DNA from: a virus
IMG/VR virus record: IMGVR_UViG_3300037156_000109
Location: 1-20,327 of that record
Strand: one strand, 5' to 3'
DNA: 20,327 nt
Notes under the pieces: model-generated
Databases searched by the model: none
Told to the model about the DNA's origin: nothing
The model's input: the letters and a program-made list of their open reading frames with translations, nothing else
Part shown: positions 7,143 to 13,453 of the stretch, in pieces
How positions within the stretch are numbered: position 1 is the stretch's first letter
Layout: each line of letters begins with the position of its first letter
Made by a program: the position numbers and the translations under genes

Positions 7143-7748
7143 TTACTGATGTAAGACGGTGGCTTTGATCACGGCGTTGGCGCCTGGCGATGAAGCCCAC
7201 TGAACAGTAACCGCGTTTGTGCTCGGGCCTGAGTAGCCAATCGGCGGCAGGCTTGCGGTGCCCGGCAGCGATTGCGTCAGCGACAAGATTGAATCTGTGG
7301 ACAAAACTCCCGCACACGCGAGAGCCGCGGTCGCTGGAGTGCTTGCAACTGTTGGCGAGCAACCGATCGAGACTATCTTTCCGAGCGCTGAGCCCGGAAG
7401 AACGAGAGTGGTCATCGATGGGTTTGATCCGGCGGTGATTCCTGTCAAAGCGAACAGCGGAATTTTAGTGCCATCGGCAAGTTTCACCTGGGGAGGCTGT
7501 CCCAGTCCAGTCACTTGACTCGCGGGAACAGCTTGAAGCGCAGCGCTTGGCACGCCGGAAGCGCCCGAGGCGTTCAGAATGGTGATCGCTATCGCAGGAA
7601 TTTTGCTCGCGTTCTCGTCGGTGACGAATGCGTTCCCGTATTCTCCACGCGATGGGCTGAGCTGCGGGCTTTGTGTGACGGCAAGAGATCCGAAACTGGT
7701 GGACGAGAGCAGAATGGTTGCGGTCAGAATGAGCATGGACATTTTCAT
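7143..7748 (-). CDS. Exported protein of unknown function with signal peptide
   Basis: A 201-residue protein. Residues 1-24 (MKMSMLILTATILLSSTSFG) form a short Lys-start hydrophobic segment ending in small residues, a typical Sec signal peptide with cleavage likely near SFGSLA. The mature part is low in charge and rich in Ala/Ser/Thr/Pro/Gly, with two cysteines about 17 residues apart (GCSPTV and LACAG) that could form a disulfide once exported. The C-terminal part (SILSLTQSLPG, then VTVQWASSPGANAV) looks beta-rich. I do not recognise a family. A signal peptide is unusual in a head-gene cluster. An excellent ribosome site, AAGGAG, precedes the start. It could be a lysogeny or superinfection factor, or a surface appendage protein. 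It follows the Ig-like gene and precedes portal by 23 bases. Confidence 0.75.
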   Translation of the reverse strand: MKMSMLILTATILLSSTSFGSLAVTQSPQLSPSRGEYGNAFVTDENASKIPAIAITILNASGASGVPSAALQAVPASQVTGLGQPPQVKLADGTKIPLFALTGITAGSNPSMTTLVLPGSALGKIVSIGCSPTVASTPATAALACAGVLSTDSILSLTQSLPGTASLPPIGYSGPSTNAVTVQWASSPGANAVIKATVLHQ

Positions 7749-7774
7749 GGGAACTCCTTTTTTTGGTGACTAAA

Positions 7775-8140
7775 TTATGCGGGGGTCGGGTACAAAGCCG
7801 GTGCGACTGCGATCAAGTAGTTGCGCTGGATGATCGTGACCAGGCCGCCCTTGGTGATTCGGTACTCGATCGGCGCCGGGTTCTGAACCAGGAGCAAAGC
7901 CGATTGAGTCTTCGTCACAGCCAGGTTCACTTCACCGCCTCCGGCAGCTCCGACAACTGTGACGCCTTCGCTCGTCTTCAGAAGTTCGAGGTAGGTGCCA
8001 TCGGTGTTTGCAATGCGCGCGGAGATTTCGGTGACGCTGGTGAGGTCAAAGGGGGAGCCGTCTGGATTCTTGAGGAAGTCGTTGAAATTGGCGTCTTCGC
8101 CTTGGTACAGAACGATGCCGGACTGGCGTTCTAGTGACAT
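7775..8140 (-). CDS. Ig-like small protein resembling a baseplate BppU N-domain
   Basis: A 121-residue protein. I chose the ATG at 8138-8140 because GGAGG ends 5 bases before it, whereas an ATG four codons upstream overlaps that site. The sequence has the pattern GEDANFNDFLKNPDGSPFDLT (12-32), then alternating hydrophobic strands and a C-terminal GGLVTIIQRNYLIAV. This resembles the small beta-sandwich domains found at the start of phage receptor-binding/baseplate upper proteins, in which 'N-x-DGSPxDLT' is common. Here the domain stands alone. It may decorate capsid or tail, or act as an adaptor. The function is inferred. Confidence 0.6.
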   Translation of the reverse strand: MSLERQSGIVLYQGEDANFNDFLKNPDGSPFDLTSVTEISARIANTDGTYLELLKTSEGVTVVGAAGGGEVNLAVTKTQSALLLVQNPAPIEYRITKGGLVTIIQRNYLIAVAPALYPTPA

Positions 8141-8245
8141 CCATTCCTCCATGAAACGGGTTGTCGCGACTCAATTGTGGTTTCTAGGCGATTGTATCGG
8201 CAAAAACGTCCCATTTGCTAGCCGAATCAATAGACAGGACGTCTG

Positions 8246-9286
8246 TCAGACCTTCGGATCGGTTATTTTGTGCACGAACTCGAACCACATATCCTGGGCT
8301 TGAGCCGAGAAATTGAGCAAGAAGCGTTGATTCCAGCCGACCAGGCAGCGGGTTGACATCGCTCGGTGCATCTTGGAAACGATATCCGGGACTGAGTTGT
8401 CGATAGCCTTTGAGAAGCGTCCAGCCCAGGCGACTTCTTTAGAGAAGACCGTTGGAAGCCCAGCGCTCACATAATCAGCGCCGACAATATTGAAGGTCTC
8501 CGTCAGAGAAACCTGAAGGCCGATGTCGATCTTCTTTCTCAGCTCGTGCAGGAAATGGTCGGGCTCCATCCAATGGTGCTCCTCGAGCAGTCCAACGTCT
8601 GGCGCCAAGCCTTCAAAGAGCTGGCGAATCGATTTTAGGACTGGTTCTCCGCCGGTCTCGGTGCGCGTGCCATTGATATGGAAACGCAAGAACAGCCCAC
8701 GCTCTTTGGCGAACTGAATTGCGGCGAGCGCCTGAAGCAATTGGTTTTTCAGCGGCCTGACTGCTCCGAAGCACGCGACGTTGATCTCCCCGTCTTTCAC
8801 GAGGTTGCGCTTCACCGAGTGCTGCTCGCGAATATAGACGTTCGGTAAGTAGGAAAGGTGCTCTCGTTGGACAATGGCTTGTAAGGCTTCGTAAGATTCT
8901 CTGGAATTGGCGATCATATCGACGCCGCGCTTCAGATAGCCATGGATCCAGCCCATCGCAATCCCCTCGGTCGCAATGAATGGCATGTGGCTGTGGAGAT
9001 GAACAAACCACTTCACCCGGGGGTGGAGCTTCTTGAGGATGTCGAACTTCTCAGGCACGACCCACAAGGCTTCGATCACCACGATGTCAGGGCGCATCTC
9101 GGTCACCTGGCGATCGATGAAATCGTTATCGAGCACCTCGCACACGCGGGCGTCAATGTGCCGAGCCTGCAGAGCTCGGACAATGAATTCAGTTGAGTTC
9201 CACAAACCAGATGAGCGGCGCGTGTAGGTCTGAAAGCCGTAGGTTTCGTTTTTCTTGAGGATAAATAAAACCTTCGGCTTGATCAC
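8246..9286 (-). CDS. GT-B fold glycosyltransferase (family 1/4-like)
   Basis: A 346-residue protein starting with GTG and a GGAGG site 8 bases upstream. The N-terminal half has an alternating helix-strand plan with VKWFVHLHSHMPF (91-103) and DMIANSRESYEAL (123-135), the 'later in the cytosol a second domain begins' transition of GT-B enzymes. The C-terminal half has ACFGAVRPLKNQ (171-182), matching the G-x-x-x-x-x-KN loop, and ETFNIVGADYVSAGLP (263-278), the E-x(6)-A-D/E nucleotide-sugar binding motif. It is therefore very likely a sugar transferase. Its acceptor is unknown: a phage coat protein, phage DNA or host envelope are all possible. Phage genomes carry such genes to modify virions or host receptors. 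It lies in a five-gene cassette inserted between terminase and portal. A weak GACAG/CTGTC hairpin overlaps its stop codon (8233-8247). Confidence 0.85.
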   Translation of the reverse strand: MIKPKVLFILKKNETYGFQTYTRRSSGLWNSTEFIVRALQARHIDARVCEVLDNDFIDRQVTEMRPDIVVIEALWVVPEKFDILKKLHPRVKWFVHLHSHMPFIATEGIAMGWIHGYLKRGVDMIANSRESYEALQAIVQREHLSYLPNVYIREQHSVKRNLVKDGEINVACFGAVRPLKNQLLQALAAIQFAKERGLFLRFHINGTRTETGGEPVLKSIRQLFEGLAPDVGLLEEHHWMEPDHFLHELRKKIDIGLQVSLTETFNIVGADYVSAGLPTVFSKEVAWAGRFSKAIDNSVPDIVSKMHRAMSTRCLVGWNQRFLLNFSAQAQDMWFEFVHKITDPKV

Positions 9287-9288
9287 TG

Positions 9289-9507
9289 TTAGCGCCTCCG
9301 TGGCTTGTTTGAACGATGCGGCTTCCGGCGGTCGCGATCTTCGTGATCGTCGAACTCCCCGGGCTTGTCTTCTTCAGATGGCATTGAGCTCTTCAAGTCT
9401 GAGACGTCGGTGGTAATTTTGTCAATTGCAGCTCGACCACGGTTCCGCAGTCTCAGCCATTCCCGAAGCTCAGCGGCGCACTCGCCGTCTTTCGGCGGCT
9501 TTCTCAT
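9289..9507 (-). CDS. Small hypothetical protein with Arg-rich C-terminus
   Basis: A 72-residue protein. Its ATG overlaps the stop of the upstream gene (ATGA at 9504-9507), and its stop falls 3 bases before the glycosyltransferase GTG, so it is translationally coupled in both directions. The N-terminal half is helical and basic (AAELREWLRLRNRGRAAIDK). The middle is acidic (EEDKPGEFDDHEDRD) and the end is highly basic (RRKPHRSNKPRRR), which would suit nucleic acid binding. No family recognised. Confidence 0.7.
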   Translation of the reverse strand: MRKPPKDGECAAELREWLRLRNRGRAAIDKITTDVSDLKSSMPSEEDKPGEFDDHEDRDRRKPHRSNKPRRR

Positions 9508-9734
9508 TTCGCTTTTTTACTCAATTTTTTACTCACGGCCTTCTCGAAGTCCTCGCCGGAGCAAGACGCTGATAATTTCTTATCAGCCTGGACGGGCTCT
9601 TTGCCGTAGCGGTTGGAGTCTTTCGCGGAGGTCGCGCCGGGGGGAAGCTCCTGACCGGACGAGAGTTTCTTCTCGACCTCGTGAACTAGTCCACCCATCT
9701 TCTTGGTGCAAGCGCCAGCGAATCCATCGGACAT
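9504..9734 (-). CDS. Small hypothetical protein with KKLS motifs
   Basis: A 76-residue protein with a strong GGAGG site 5 bases before its ATG. It contains KKLS three times (EKKLSS, DKKLSA, SKKLSK) and ends in KAVSKKLSKKAK. The same K-x-L-[S/A/G] pattern is repeated about fifteen times in the protease-scaffold tail. It is probably the first gene of the glycosyltransferase cassette, since the palindromic non-coding region begins just upstream. No catalytic motif seen. Two cysteines (residues 9 and 58) show no metal-site spacing. Confidence 0.72.
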   Translation of the reverse strand: MSDGFAGACTKKMGGLVHEVEKKLSSGQELPPGATSAKDSNRYGKEPVQADKKLSASCSGEDFEKAVSKKLSKKAK

Positions 9735-9749
9735 CGAGACCTCCGAAAC

Positions 9750-9777
9750 AGTATATTTTATATCGATATATTTTCAG
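9750..9777 (-). promoter_or_regulatory. Possible sigma70-like promoter with palindromic spacer
   Basis: Read on the minus strand: CTGAAA (9772-9777, 4 of 6 to the -35 consensus), a 16-base spacer, then TATACT (9750-9755, 5 of 6 to the -10 consensus). The spacer holds the perfect palindrome TATATCGATATA (9759-9770), a possible repressor site. The predicted transcript would begin within or just before the ribosome site of the gene at 9734, which weakens the call. Confidence 0.3.
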
Positions 9778-9826
9778 CTTAGGTGCGGCCAAACGCCGCG
9801 CGCAAGTCCGGGCTGAGAAAGGTCCA

Positions 9827-9846
9827 GTGTTATCATTCGATAACAC
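9827..9846. repeat. Perfect inverted repeat, 8-base arms
   Basis: GTGTTATC and GATAACAC are separated by ATTC. No T-run follows on either strand, so it does not look like a simple terminator. It would suit a dimeric DNA-binding protein or an RNA hairpin. Confidence 0.7.
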
Positions 9847-9856
9847 CATCGATGAA

Positions 9857-9873
9857 ATACCTATTTTAGGTAT
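9857..9873. repeat. Palindrome with CCTATTTTAGG core, copy 1
   Basis: ATACCTA-TTT-TAGGTAT: seven-base arms and a 3-base spacer. It is a relative of the palindrome at 10106-10126. The third pair is A-T here and G-C there, so symmetry is kept through a matched change. Confidence 0.75.
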
Positions 9874-9944
9874 AACGAATGCGCTGGAAATCACCGATTC
9901 AGATATTTCAAGCGGAATGGATGTAGTCCAGCTCGGCAGATTTT

Positions 9945-9966
9945 CCCTACTTTTTGTAGGGTTTTT
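9945..9966 (+). terminator. Hairpin with T-tract, plus-strand orientation
   Basis: CCCTAC-TTTTT-GTAGGG is followed by TTTTT on the plus strand. It would work as a weak terminator for plus-strand transcription, although no plus-strand gene is seen. Its CCTA/TAGG ends recall the two related palindromes, so it may instead be a third member of that set. Confidence 0.35.
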
Positions 9967-9980
9967 CGGTAGGAAAGTTA

Positions 9981-10093
9981 CATTGTAAGCAGGACCGAGC
10001 CCGGGCTCCTCGACGCTTACAGTGTAAGCAAAGCCCACTAGATATGCCGAAGGCTGCACGCATCAAGCTGAACCATTTCGATGGCTTACACTT
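9981..10093. repeat. Four alternating copies of TGTAAGC
   Basis: TGTAAGC occurs at 9984-9990 and 10023-10029 on the plus strand, and as GCTTACA at 10015-10021 and 10085-10091. Flanks are partly shared, with AGTGTAAGC in two copies. Copies 1 and 2 close a ten-pair arm (with one G-U) around the palindrome GAGCCCGGGCTC (9997-10008). Copies 3 and 4 form a nine-pair arm around 55 bases. The alternation suggests protein-binding sites or nested RNA structure. Confidence 0.65.
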
Positions 10094-10105
10094 TTTAGAT
10101 GCGAA

Positions 10106-10126
10106 TTATGCCTATTTTAGGCATAA
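10106..10126. repeat. Palindrome with CCTATTTTAGG core, copy 2
   Basis: TTATGCCTA-TTT-TAGGCATAA: nine-base arms and a 3-base spacer, 30 bases beyond the terminase stop. It shares the CCTATTTTAGG core with 9857-9873 and differs by a compensating pair. Confidence 0.8.
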
Positions 10127-10155
10127 ACCCGCACGGTTGATAGAGGTTTCCACTA

Positions 10156-11658
10156 TCACTTTTTCGTCGCGCCCGAGTGGCCAGCCGTTGGAGCGAAGAC
10201 CGCGCCGGCCGTTCGGAACTGGACCAACGCTTGCGAAGCCGCATCCACGGTGTCGTCGTTTTTCACGAGGGGGAAGCTGCAGAGTTCGTTAACGTGATGT
10301 GGAACCCACGGCGCGATCTTAGGGCTCGGGTACCAGACGTTGCCGGCTTGGTACTCTGGCGCCACTGAGTTCAATCGCGCAGACTTATCGCCGTAAGGCT
10401 CGACTTCGACCAGCCCCGGGACTTGGCTCTTGAGCTGTTGCACGACGGCTGGACCGTTGGCCTTGGCTTCGATCAGCTTCATGTACGACTGTGGCCACTT
10501 GATCGAGAGCTTGATCAGCTCCTCGCACGCGCGGGGGAAGTCCCAGCGGCCGCGAACTTGATCGAGCAGATATTTGTTGGCGCCCTTGCGACCCCAGACT
10601 TGGCCGACGTAGAAATCGCTCGTCTGCTTATCCTTCGTGGCCATGTCCCAGGATTGGATGATCACGTCGAAGCGTTCTGGGAGCACGTCATAATACTGAA
10701 TCCAGTCAGCCTTGATGATGTTACCGCCCTCGATGTTCGGACGCTGTTGGTAGAGCGCAGCCCAGTCGCGATCCCCGATCGATCCCTTGAGCGCCATGAG
10801 TGACTGCACCGAGAACTTATCGGGCCACAGCGCTTCGCCGATTTGGCGTGAGTCGTATGGAGCGTCGTCGTCTTCCTTGATGGCTGGCAAACGGAGCACG
10901 ACCCACTGATCGGCCGTCGGATCTGACTTCGCTTGCTCGAGCAAACGTCCAACGAGATCGTCCGAATGCCAACGGGTCATCGTGATCAGCACCGAGCCAA
11001 CGCCTTCAAGGCGGGTGCGCAAGGTTGAGGTGTAGAACTTCCACACGTTCTCGCGAATGGTCGTTGAGTCAGCGTCCTCACGGTTCTTGATCGGATCGTC
11101 GATGAGAATCAGATCGGCTCCGCGACCCGTGAACGATCCACCGACGCCGGCAGAACGCATCGAGCCCGTGGGCCTGATCAGCTCAAGCCCTGACTTCGGA
11201 TCGTAGAGCGGCATCAGCTCGTGCTCGTGTTTATTGCGCGAGTATTTCGAGACCGACCCTTCCGGGGTGATCTTCGATAAGGGAAAAATCTCATGGTAAA
11301 TCGGCGTGTCCATGATCCGCTGCACGTCGGTCGTCATGTCGCCGGCGAGGTCTGAGTTGTAAGTCGCGAGCATGATCTCTTCCATTGGATAGAAACCATG
11401 CCACAACGCCGGCAAGCGGCGCGAGGTCAGCTCTGACTTCCCGTGACGAGGAGGCTCTTCCAAGATCAGCCGGCGGATCTTCTTACGGATGAAAAGGTTT
11501 AGGACCTTGCACGTCAGCTCGTGGTGCCAACCGACTTGGTAGCTCGGCATGGTCAGCGTTGTGAACGGGAGCATTTGCCCACGCCTTGCGGCGTTGATCA
11601 GCATCTCACGACGGATCAACTCCTCTTCGGCTGCGAGCTGGTCGAGTGTCTTGATCAA
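10156..11658 (-). CDS. terL: Terminase large subunit (packaging ATPase and nuclease)
   Basis: A 500-residue motor protein that cuts concatemeric DNA and pumps it through the portal. The ATPase domain shows a Walker A-like PPRHGKSE (69-76), Walker B LILIDD (183-188) and a coupling-type ITMTRWH (225-231). The C-terminal RNase H-like nuclease shows SWDMA with Asp338, EAK at 397-399 and a final acidic KNDDTVDAA (467-475). The start is the TTG at 11656-11658, overlapping the upstream stop as TTGA with GGAGG 5 bases before. A Met at residue 19 would remove conserved sequence. It resembles the Terminase_6 type with the TIGR01630-like C-terminus. It is the last gene of the coupled chain that begins at the methyltransferase, and is followed by the palindrome-rich region. 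Confidence 0.96.
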   Translation of the reverse strand: MIKTLDQLAAEEELIRREMLINAARRGQMLPFTTLTMPSYQVGWHHELTCKVLNLFIRKKIRRLILEEPPRHGKSELTSRRLPALWHGFYPMEEIMLATYNSDLAGDMTTDVQRIMDTPIYHEIFPLSKITPEGSVSKYSRNKHEHELMPLYDPKSGLELIRPTGSMRSAGVGGSFTGRGADLILIDDPIKNREDADSTTIRENVWKFYTSTLRTRLEGVGSVLITMTRWHSDDLVGRLLEQAKSDPTADQWVVLRLPAIKEDDDAPYDSRQIGEALWPDKFSVQSLMALKGSIGDRDWAALYQQRPNIEGGNIIKADWIQYYDVLPERFDVIIQSWDMATKDKQTSDFYVGQVWGRKGANKYLLDQVRGRWDFPRACEELIKLSIKWPQSYMKLIEAKANGPAVVQQLKSQVPGLVEVEPYGDKSARLNSVAPEYQAGNVWYPSPKIAPWVPHHVNELCSFPLVKNDDTVDAASQALVQFRTAGAVFAPTAGHSGATKK

Positions 11659-11870
11659 TGGGCCTCCGCGCGTTCAGCGGCGCGATCGAGGAGCATCTCG
11701 CCGATCTCATCACGCAGCACTGCGAATTCGTAAAGGACTCCGTCAATGATAACAGAAATCTCAAGGCGCTCTTCGGGGTCGGTTAACTTCTTGATCTCGA
11801 TGGACTCAAGTGGCAGGTCAAATGGCGCTATGCACGTCACGATCTTGCGAGCAGGTTTTGGGGTGCTCAT
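11655..11870 (-). CDS. Small hypothetical protein upstream of large terminase
   Basis: A 71-residue protein. Its ATG overlaps the previous stop by one base (TAATG), and its TGA overlaps the terminase start. The N-terminal 15 residues are basic and the remainder mixes beta (RLEISVIIDGVLYEFAVLRDE) and a C-terminal helix (IGEMLLDRAAERAEAH). Acidic overall in the second half. No family recognised. It may only transmit translation to terL or assist it. Confidence 0.7.
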   Translation of the reverse strand: MSTPKPARKIVTCIAPFDLPLESIEIKKLTDPEERLEISVIIDGVLYEFAVLRDEIGEMLLDRAAERAEAH

Positions 11871-12070
11871 TATCCACCGAGCGATTGCGAAGCTTCGTTA
11901 AGGGCCATCTTCTCGCGGCCGCAGGGGATGCAAAACTCTTTGCGCTGACCTAAGAGCATGAGAGTCACGCTCGCCGATTCCTTCTTCAACGGCTTCGCGC
12001 AGCTTGCGCAGAGGTGTTGAGGTTTCAGGTGCAGGTGGGTCACGCTCGACGTCCGTGTCAGAGTTTTCAT
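11870..12070 (-). CDS. Small protein with two CxxC pairs (zinc-finger type)
   Basis: A 66-residue protein with CASC at residues 21-24 and CIPC at 47-50, spaced like a zinc ribbon or treble clef: C-x2-C, 22 residues, C-x2-C. The rest is short and basic. Zinc knuckles of this kind in phage small proteins bind nucleic acid or stabilise a small fold. Its ATG overlaps the stop of the previous gene (ATGA at 12067-12070). The function is inferred. Confidence 0.72.
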   Translation of the reverse strand: MKTLTRTSSVTHLHLKPQHLCASCAKPLKKESASVTLMLLGQRKEFCIPCGREKMALNEASQSLGG

Positions 12071-12351
12071 TTTTTCACAACCTTAAGGTGAGATGGAGGG
12101 GGTTCAAGATTCGGCGGCAGATCAAACGCTTCTTCATCGTCGAAACCAAAGAGAGCCGCAACCGGTTCGTCCTTGGTCTCGTCATTCTCGAGCGGCATGC
12201 CGATTGGCTCAATCCGTGAGATCGGCATAAATGAGCAAAACTCTTCTTCCTTGCCCACGAGATAGAGCGGGCGAGTGCCGTCACCAAACAAGTGCTTGAT
12301 GTGCTGGAGCTGGGCGATCGCTTGGTTGATCGTGATGGGCGTGAACTTCAT
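12067..12351 (-). CDS. Hypothetical protein, acidic C-terminal half
   Basis: A 94-residue protein coupled at both ends by ATGA overlaps. The N-terminus (TINQAIAQLQHIKHLFGDG) resembles the helix of the next gene upstream (TIDELIAKLQNLKEEHNTG, 12348-12530), and both continue into a strand (LYLVGKEE here, LEVVVANP there). The two adjacent genes may be diverged duplicates. The C-terminus is acidic and proline-rich, ending in SHLKVVKK. No catalytic motif seen. Confidence 0.7.
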   Translation of the reverse strand: MKFTPITINQAIAQLQHIKHLFGDGTRPLYLVGKEEEFCSFMPISRIEPIGMPLENDETKDEPVAALFGFDDEEAFDLPPNLEPPPSHLKVVKK

Positions 12352-12530
12352 TCGCTTGGCTCACAAACGATTGAGATGACCAAGTGTGAGCGTCCGACTC
12401 GATCCTCTGAAAGCTGCTCGATTTTTCGGTAGCTCATGTTTACAGGGTTTGCGACAACGACTTCAAGCGAACCGGTGTTGTGCTCTTCCTTGAGATTCTG
12501 AAGCTTCGCGATCAGCTCATCAATGGTCAT
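12348..12530 (-). CDS. Small hypothetical protein
   Basis: A 60-residue protein with ATGA overlaps on both sides. It has an N-terminal amphipathic helix (MTIDELIAKLQNLKEEH) and a beta segment (LEVVVANPVN), followed by LVISIVCEP. This helix-strand-strand plan, with 'G/S-x-x-x-V' before the strand, is common in very small phage proteins of unknown role. It resembles its downstream neighbour at the N-terminus. Confidence 0.68.
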   Translation of the reverse strand: MTIDELIAKLQNLKEEHNTGSLEVVVANPVNMSYRKIEQLSEDRVGRSHLVISIVCEPSE

Positions 12531-12751
12531 CCGTACCTCTTGAGTTCGTGGATCTCATCGCCTGGGAACTTGCAGTAGATCACGCGCTTGTTCTCCCACT
12601 CAATGACTTGGCCTTTAAGTATGTGATGACCGCAGGGATCAACGCAAATCGAAACGCCAGCCTCAAACTTGTCGTCGGGTCGCTCCTTAGTCTTGACCCA
12701 GACGTAATCCTTGCGGATTTGAACTATGGCGACGACGAATCCACCGATCAT
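12527..12751 (-). CDS. Small hypothetical beta-rich protein
   Basis: A 74-residue protein. I chose the ATG at 12749-12751, which overlaps the previous stop as ATGA. The frame extends further upstream, but there the text is a shadow of the membrane-protein gene. The sequence alternates strands (MIGGFVVAIVQIRKDYVWVK), with two cysteines (SICVDPCG) and a HILKGQVIEWENKRVIYCKFPGD segment of SH3/KOW-like appearance. No firm family. Confidence 0.62.
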   Translation of the reverse strand: MIGGFVVAIVQIRKDYVWVKTKERPDDKFEAGVSICVDPCGHHILKGQVIEWENKRVIYCKFPGDEIHELKRYG

Positions 12752-13029
12752 GGTTGTTGATCCTTCAGCATCTCCATGAGCTGCTCTTTGGTGATCTCGA
12801 CCACCCGGACTCCTTGCGTGCGCGGAGCTCCGGAGCCGTGGGTCTGGATGAAATAAACAAACTTCTTTGCGGCAGCCATGGAACACGCAAAGTGCGGGCT
12901 ATTCCAATCGCGAACAGCCCGAAGTCCAGCTATGTAAAGCGTCAGAATGTAGATCAATATCGCGGCCGGCGCGAACAGAAGAAGGGTCATGAACCAATGG
13001 AATCGATGAATGAACGCGTCGGTCTTCAC
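12748..13029 (-). CDS. Small single-span membrane protein
   Basis: A 93-residue protein beginning with GTG in a GTGA overlap. Residues 13-36 (FMTLLLFAPAAILIYILTL and following) form one clear transmembrane helix flanked by basic residues. The remaining 55 residues are soluble, with GAPRTQGVRVVEITKEQLMEML near the end. A holin-like role would usually need different context. It is equally possibly a host-membrane interaction factor. Confidence 0.68.
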   Translation of the reverse strand: MKTDAFIHRFHWFMTLLLFAPAAILIYILTLYIAGLRAVRDWNSPHFACSMAAAKKFVYFIQTHGSGAPRTQGVRVVEITKEQLMEMLKDQQP

Positions 13030-13271
13030 GGCGTCGCCTTTCGCTTGGTCTTGCGACCGTCATAGATTTCTATCTCGATAGGCTGATCGTTGAACATCGA
13101 CAGCACGTCGGTCAATCGCTTAACGCCGAAAGCTTTGCAGATCTGGCAGACCTGAAACTGAACAGCGGTCTCGCTGATGCACATGCGTTGGGACATGCGC
13201 AAGTAAGGCTCCGGCTTCTTGATGAACTGATCCAGGACTGCTTTGTTTTGCGGAGAGAGACGAATCTTCAT
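13026..13271 (-). CDS. Stand-alone LuxR/GerE-type HTH protein
   Basis: An 81-residue protein consisting mostly of a LuxR-type DNA-binding domain. LSPQNKAVLDQFIKKP (4-19) matches the 'Lt.re..vL.li' start. MSQRMCISETAVQFQVCQICKAFGV matches the recognition-helix pattern with the conserved 'iSe.tV' element, and the end matches the following helix. There is no receiver or ligand domain. The ATG at 13269-13271 overlaps the previous stop as ATGA. An ATG four codons upstream would break that pattern. Its position inside the terminase cluster suggests a phage-encoded transcription factor, perhaps a late-gene regulator. This is inferred. Confidence 0.72.
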   Translation of the reverse strand: MKIRLSPQNKAVLDQFIKKPEPYLRMSQRMCISETAVQFQVCQICKAFGVKRLTDVLSMFNDQPIEIEIYDGRKTKRKATP

Positions 13272-13453
13272 GCGCGCGCGCAAGCCCGCGATCGGATCAA
13301 ACGCGACTTAACGTAAAGAGCAACGCGCGAGAGCTTGATCGGATCAAACGACTTTACAGGCGCTCGGCCGTATTCAGACCCCTGCATCCGGCGGGCTGAC
13401 TTGATCATCTTCTTCGACACTTTGATGTGGCTGGGCTTGAGGGATTTCTTCAT
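13268..13453 (-). CDS. Small basic protein
   Basis: A 61-residue, very basic protein (MKKSLKPSHIKVSKKMIKSA at the start, KSRLIRSRACARA at the end). The longer version of this frame begins inside the small terminase gene in a wrong-frame shadow. The ATG at 13451-13453 overlaps the small-terminase stop as ATGA. High positive charge suits DNA or RNA binding, but no motif is recognised. Confidence 0.68.
   Translation of the reverse strand: MKKSLKPSHIKVSKKMIKSARRMQGSEYGRAPVKSFDPIKLSRVALYVKSRLIRSRACARA

Larger units (their letters stand above)
9735..10155. other. Palindrome-rich non-coding region between terminase and glycosyltransferase cassette
   Basis: I see no convincing gene in these 421 bases. 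Apparent frames in it have poor composition and no ribosome sites. Instead it holds at least six inverted repeats (listed separately), a run of A/T-rich sequence next to the downstream gene, and four alternating copies of TGTAAGC. In this compact genome, where most other junctions overlap or nearly so, an untranslated stretch this long is the exception. It probably carries regulatory, replication or packaging signals. A sixth, imperfect hairpin spans the terminase stop codon (10138-10158). Confidence 0.75.

Noticed and set aside
9583-10059. A 158-residue minus-strand frame across the palindromic gap
   Set aside because: It crosses several palindromes, overlaps the supported 76-residue gene in another frame and has no start site. 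I treat the region as non-coding.
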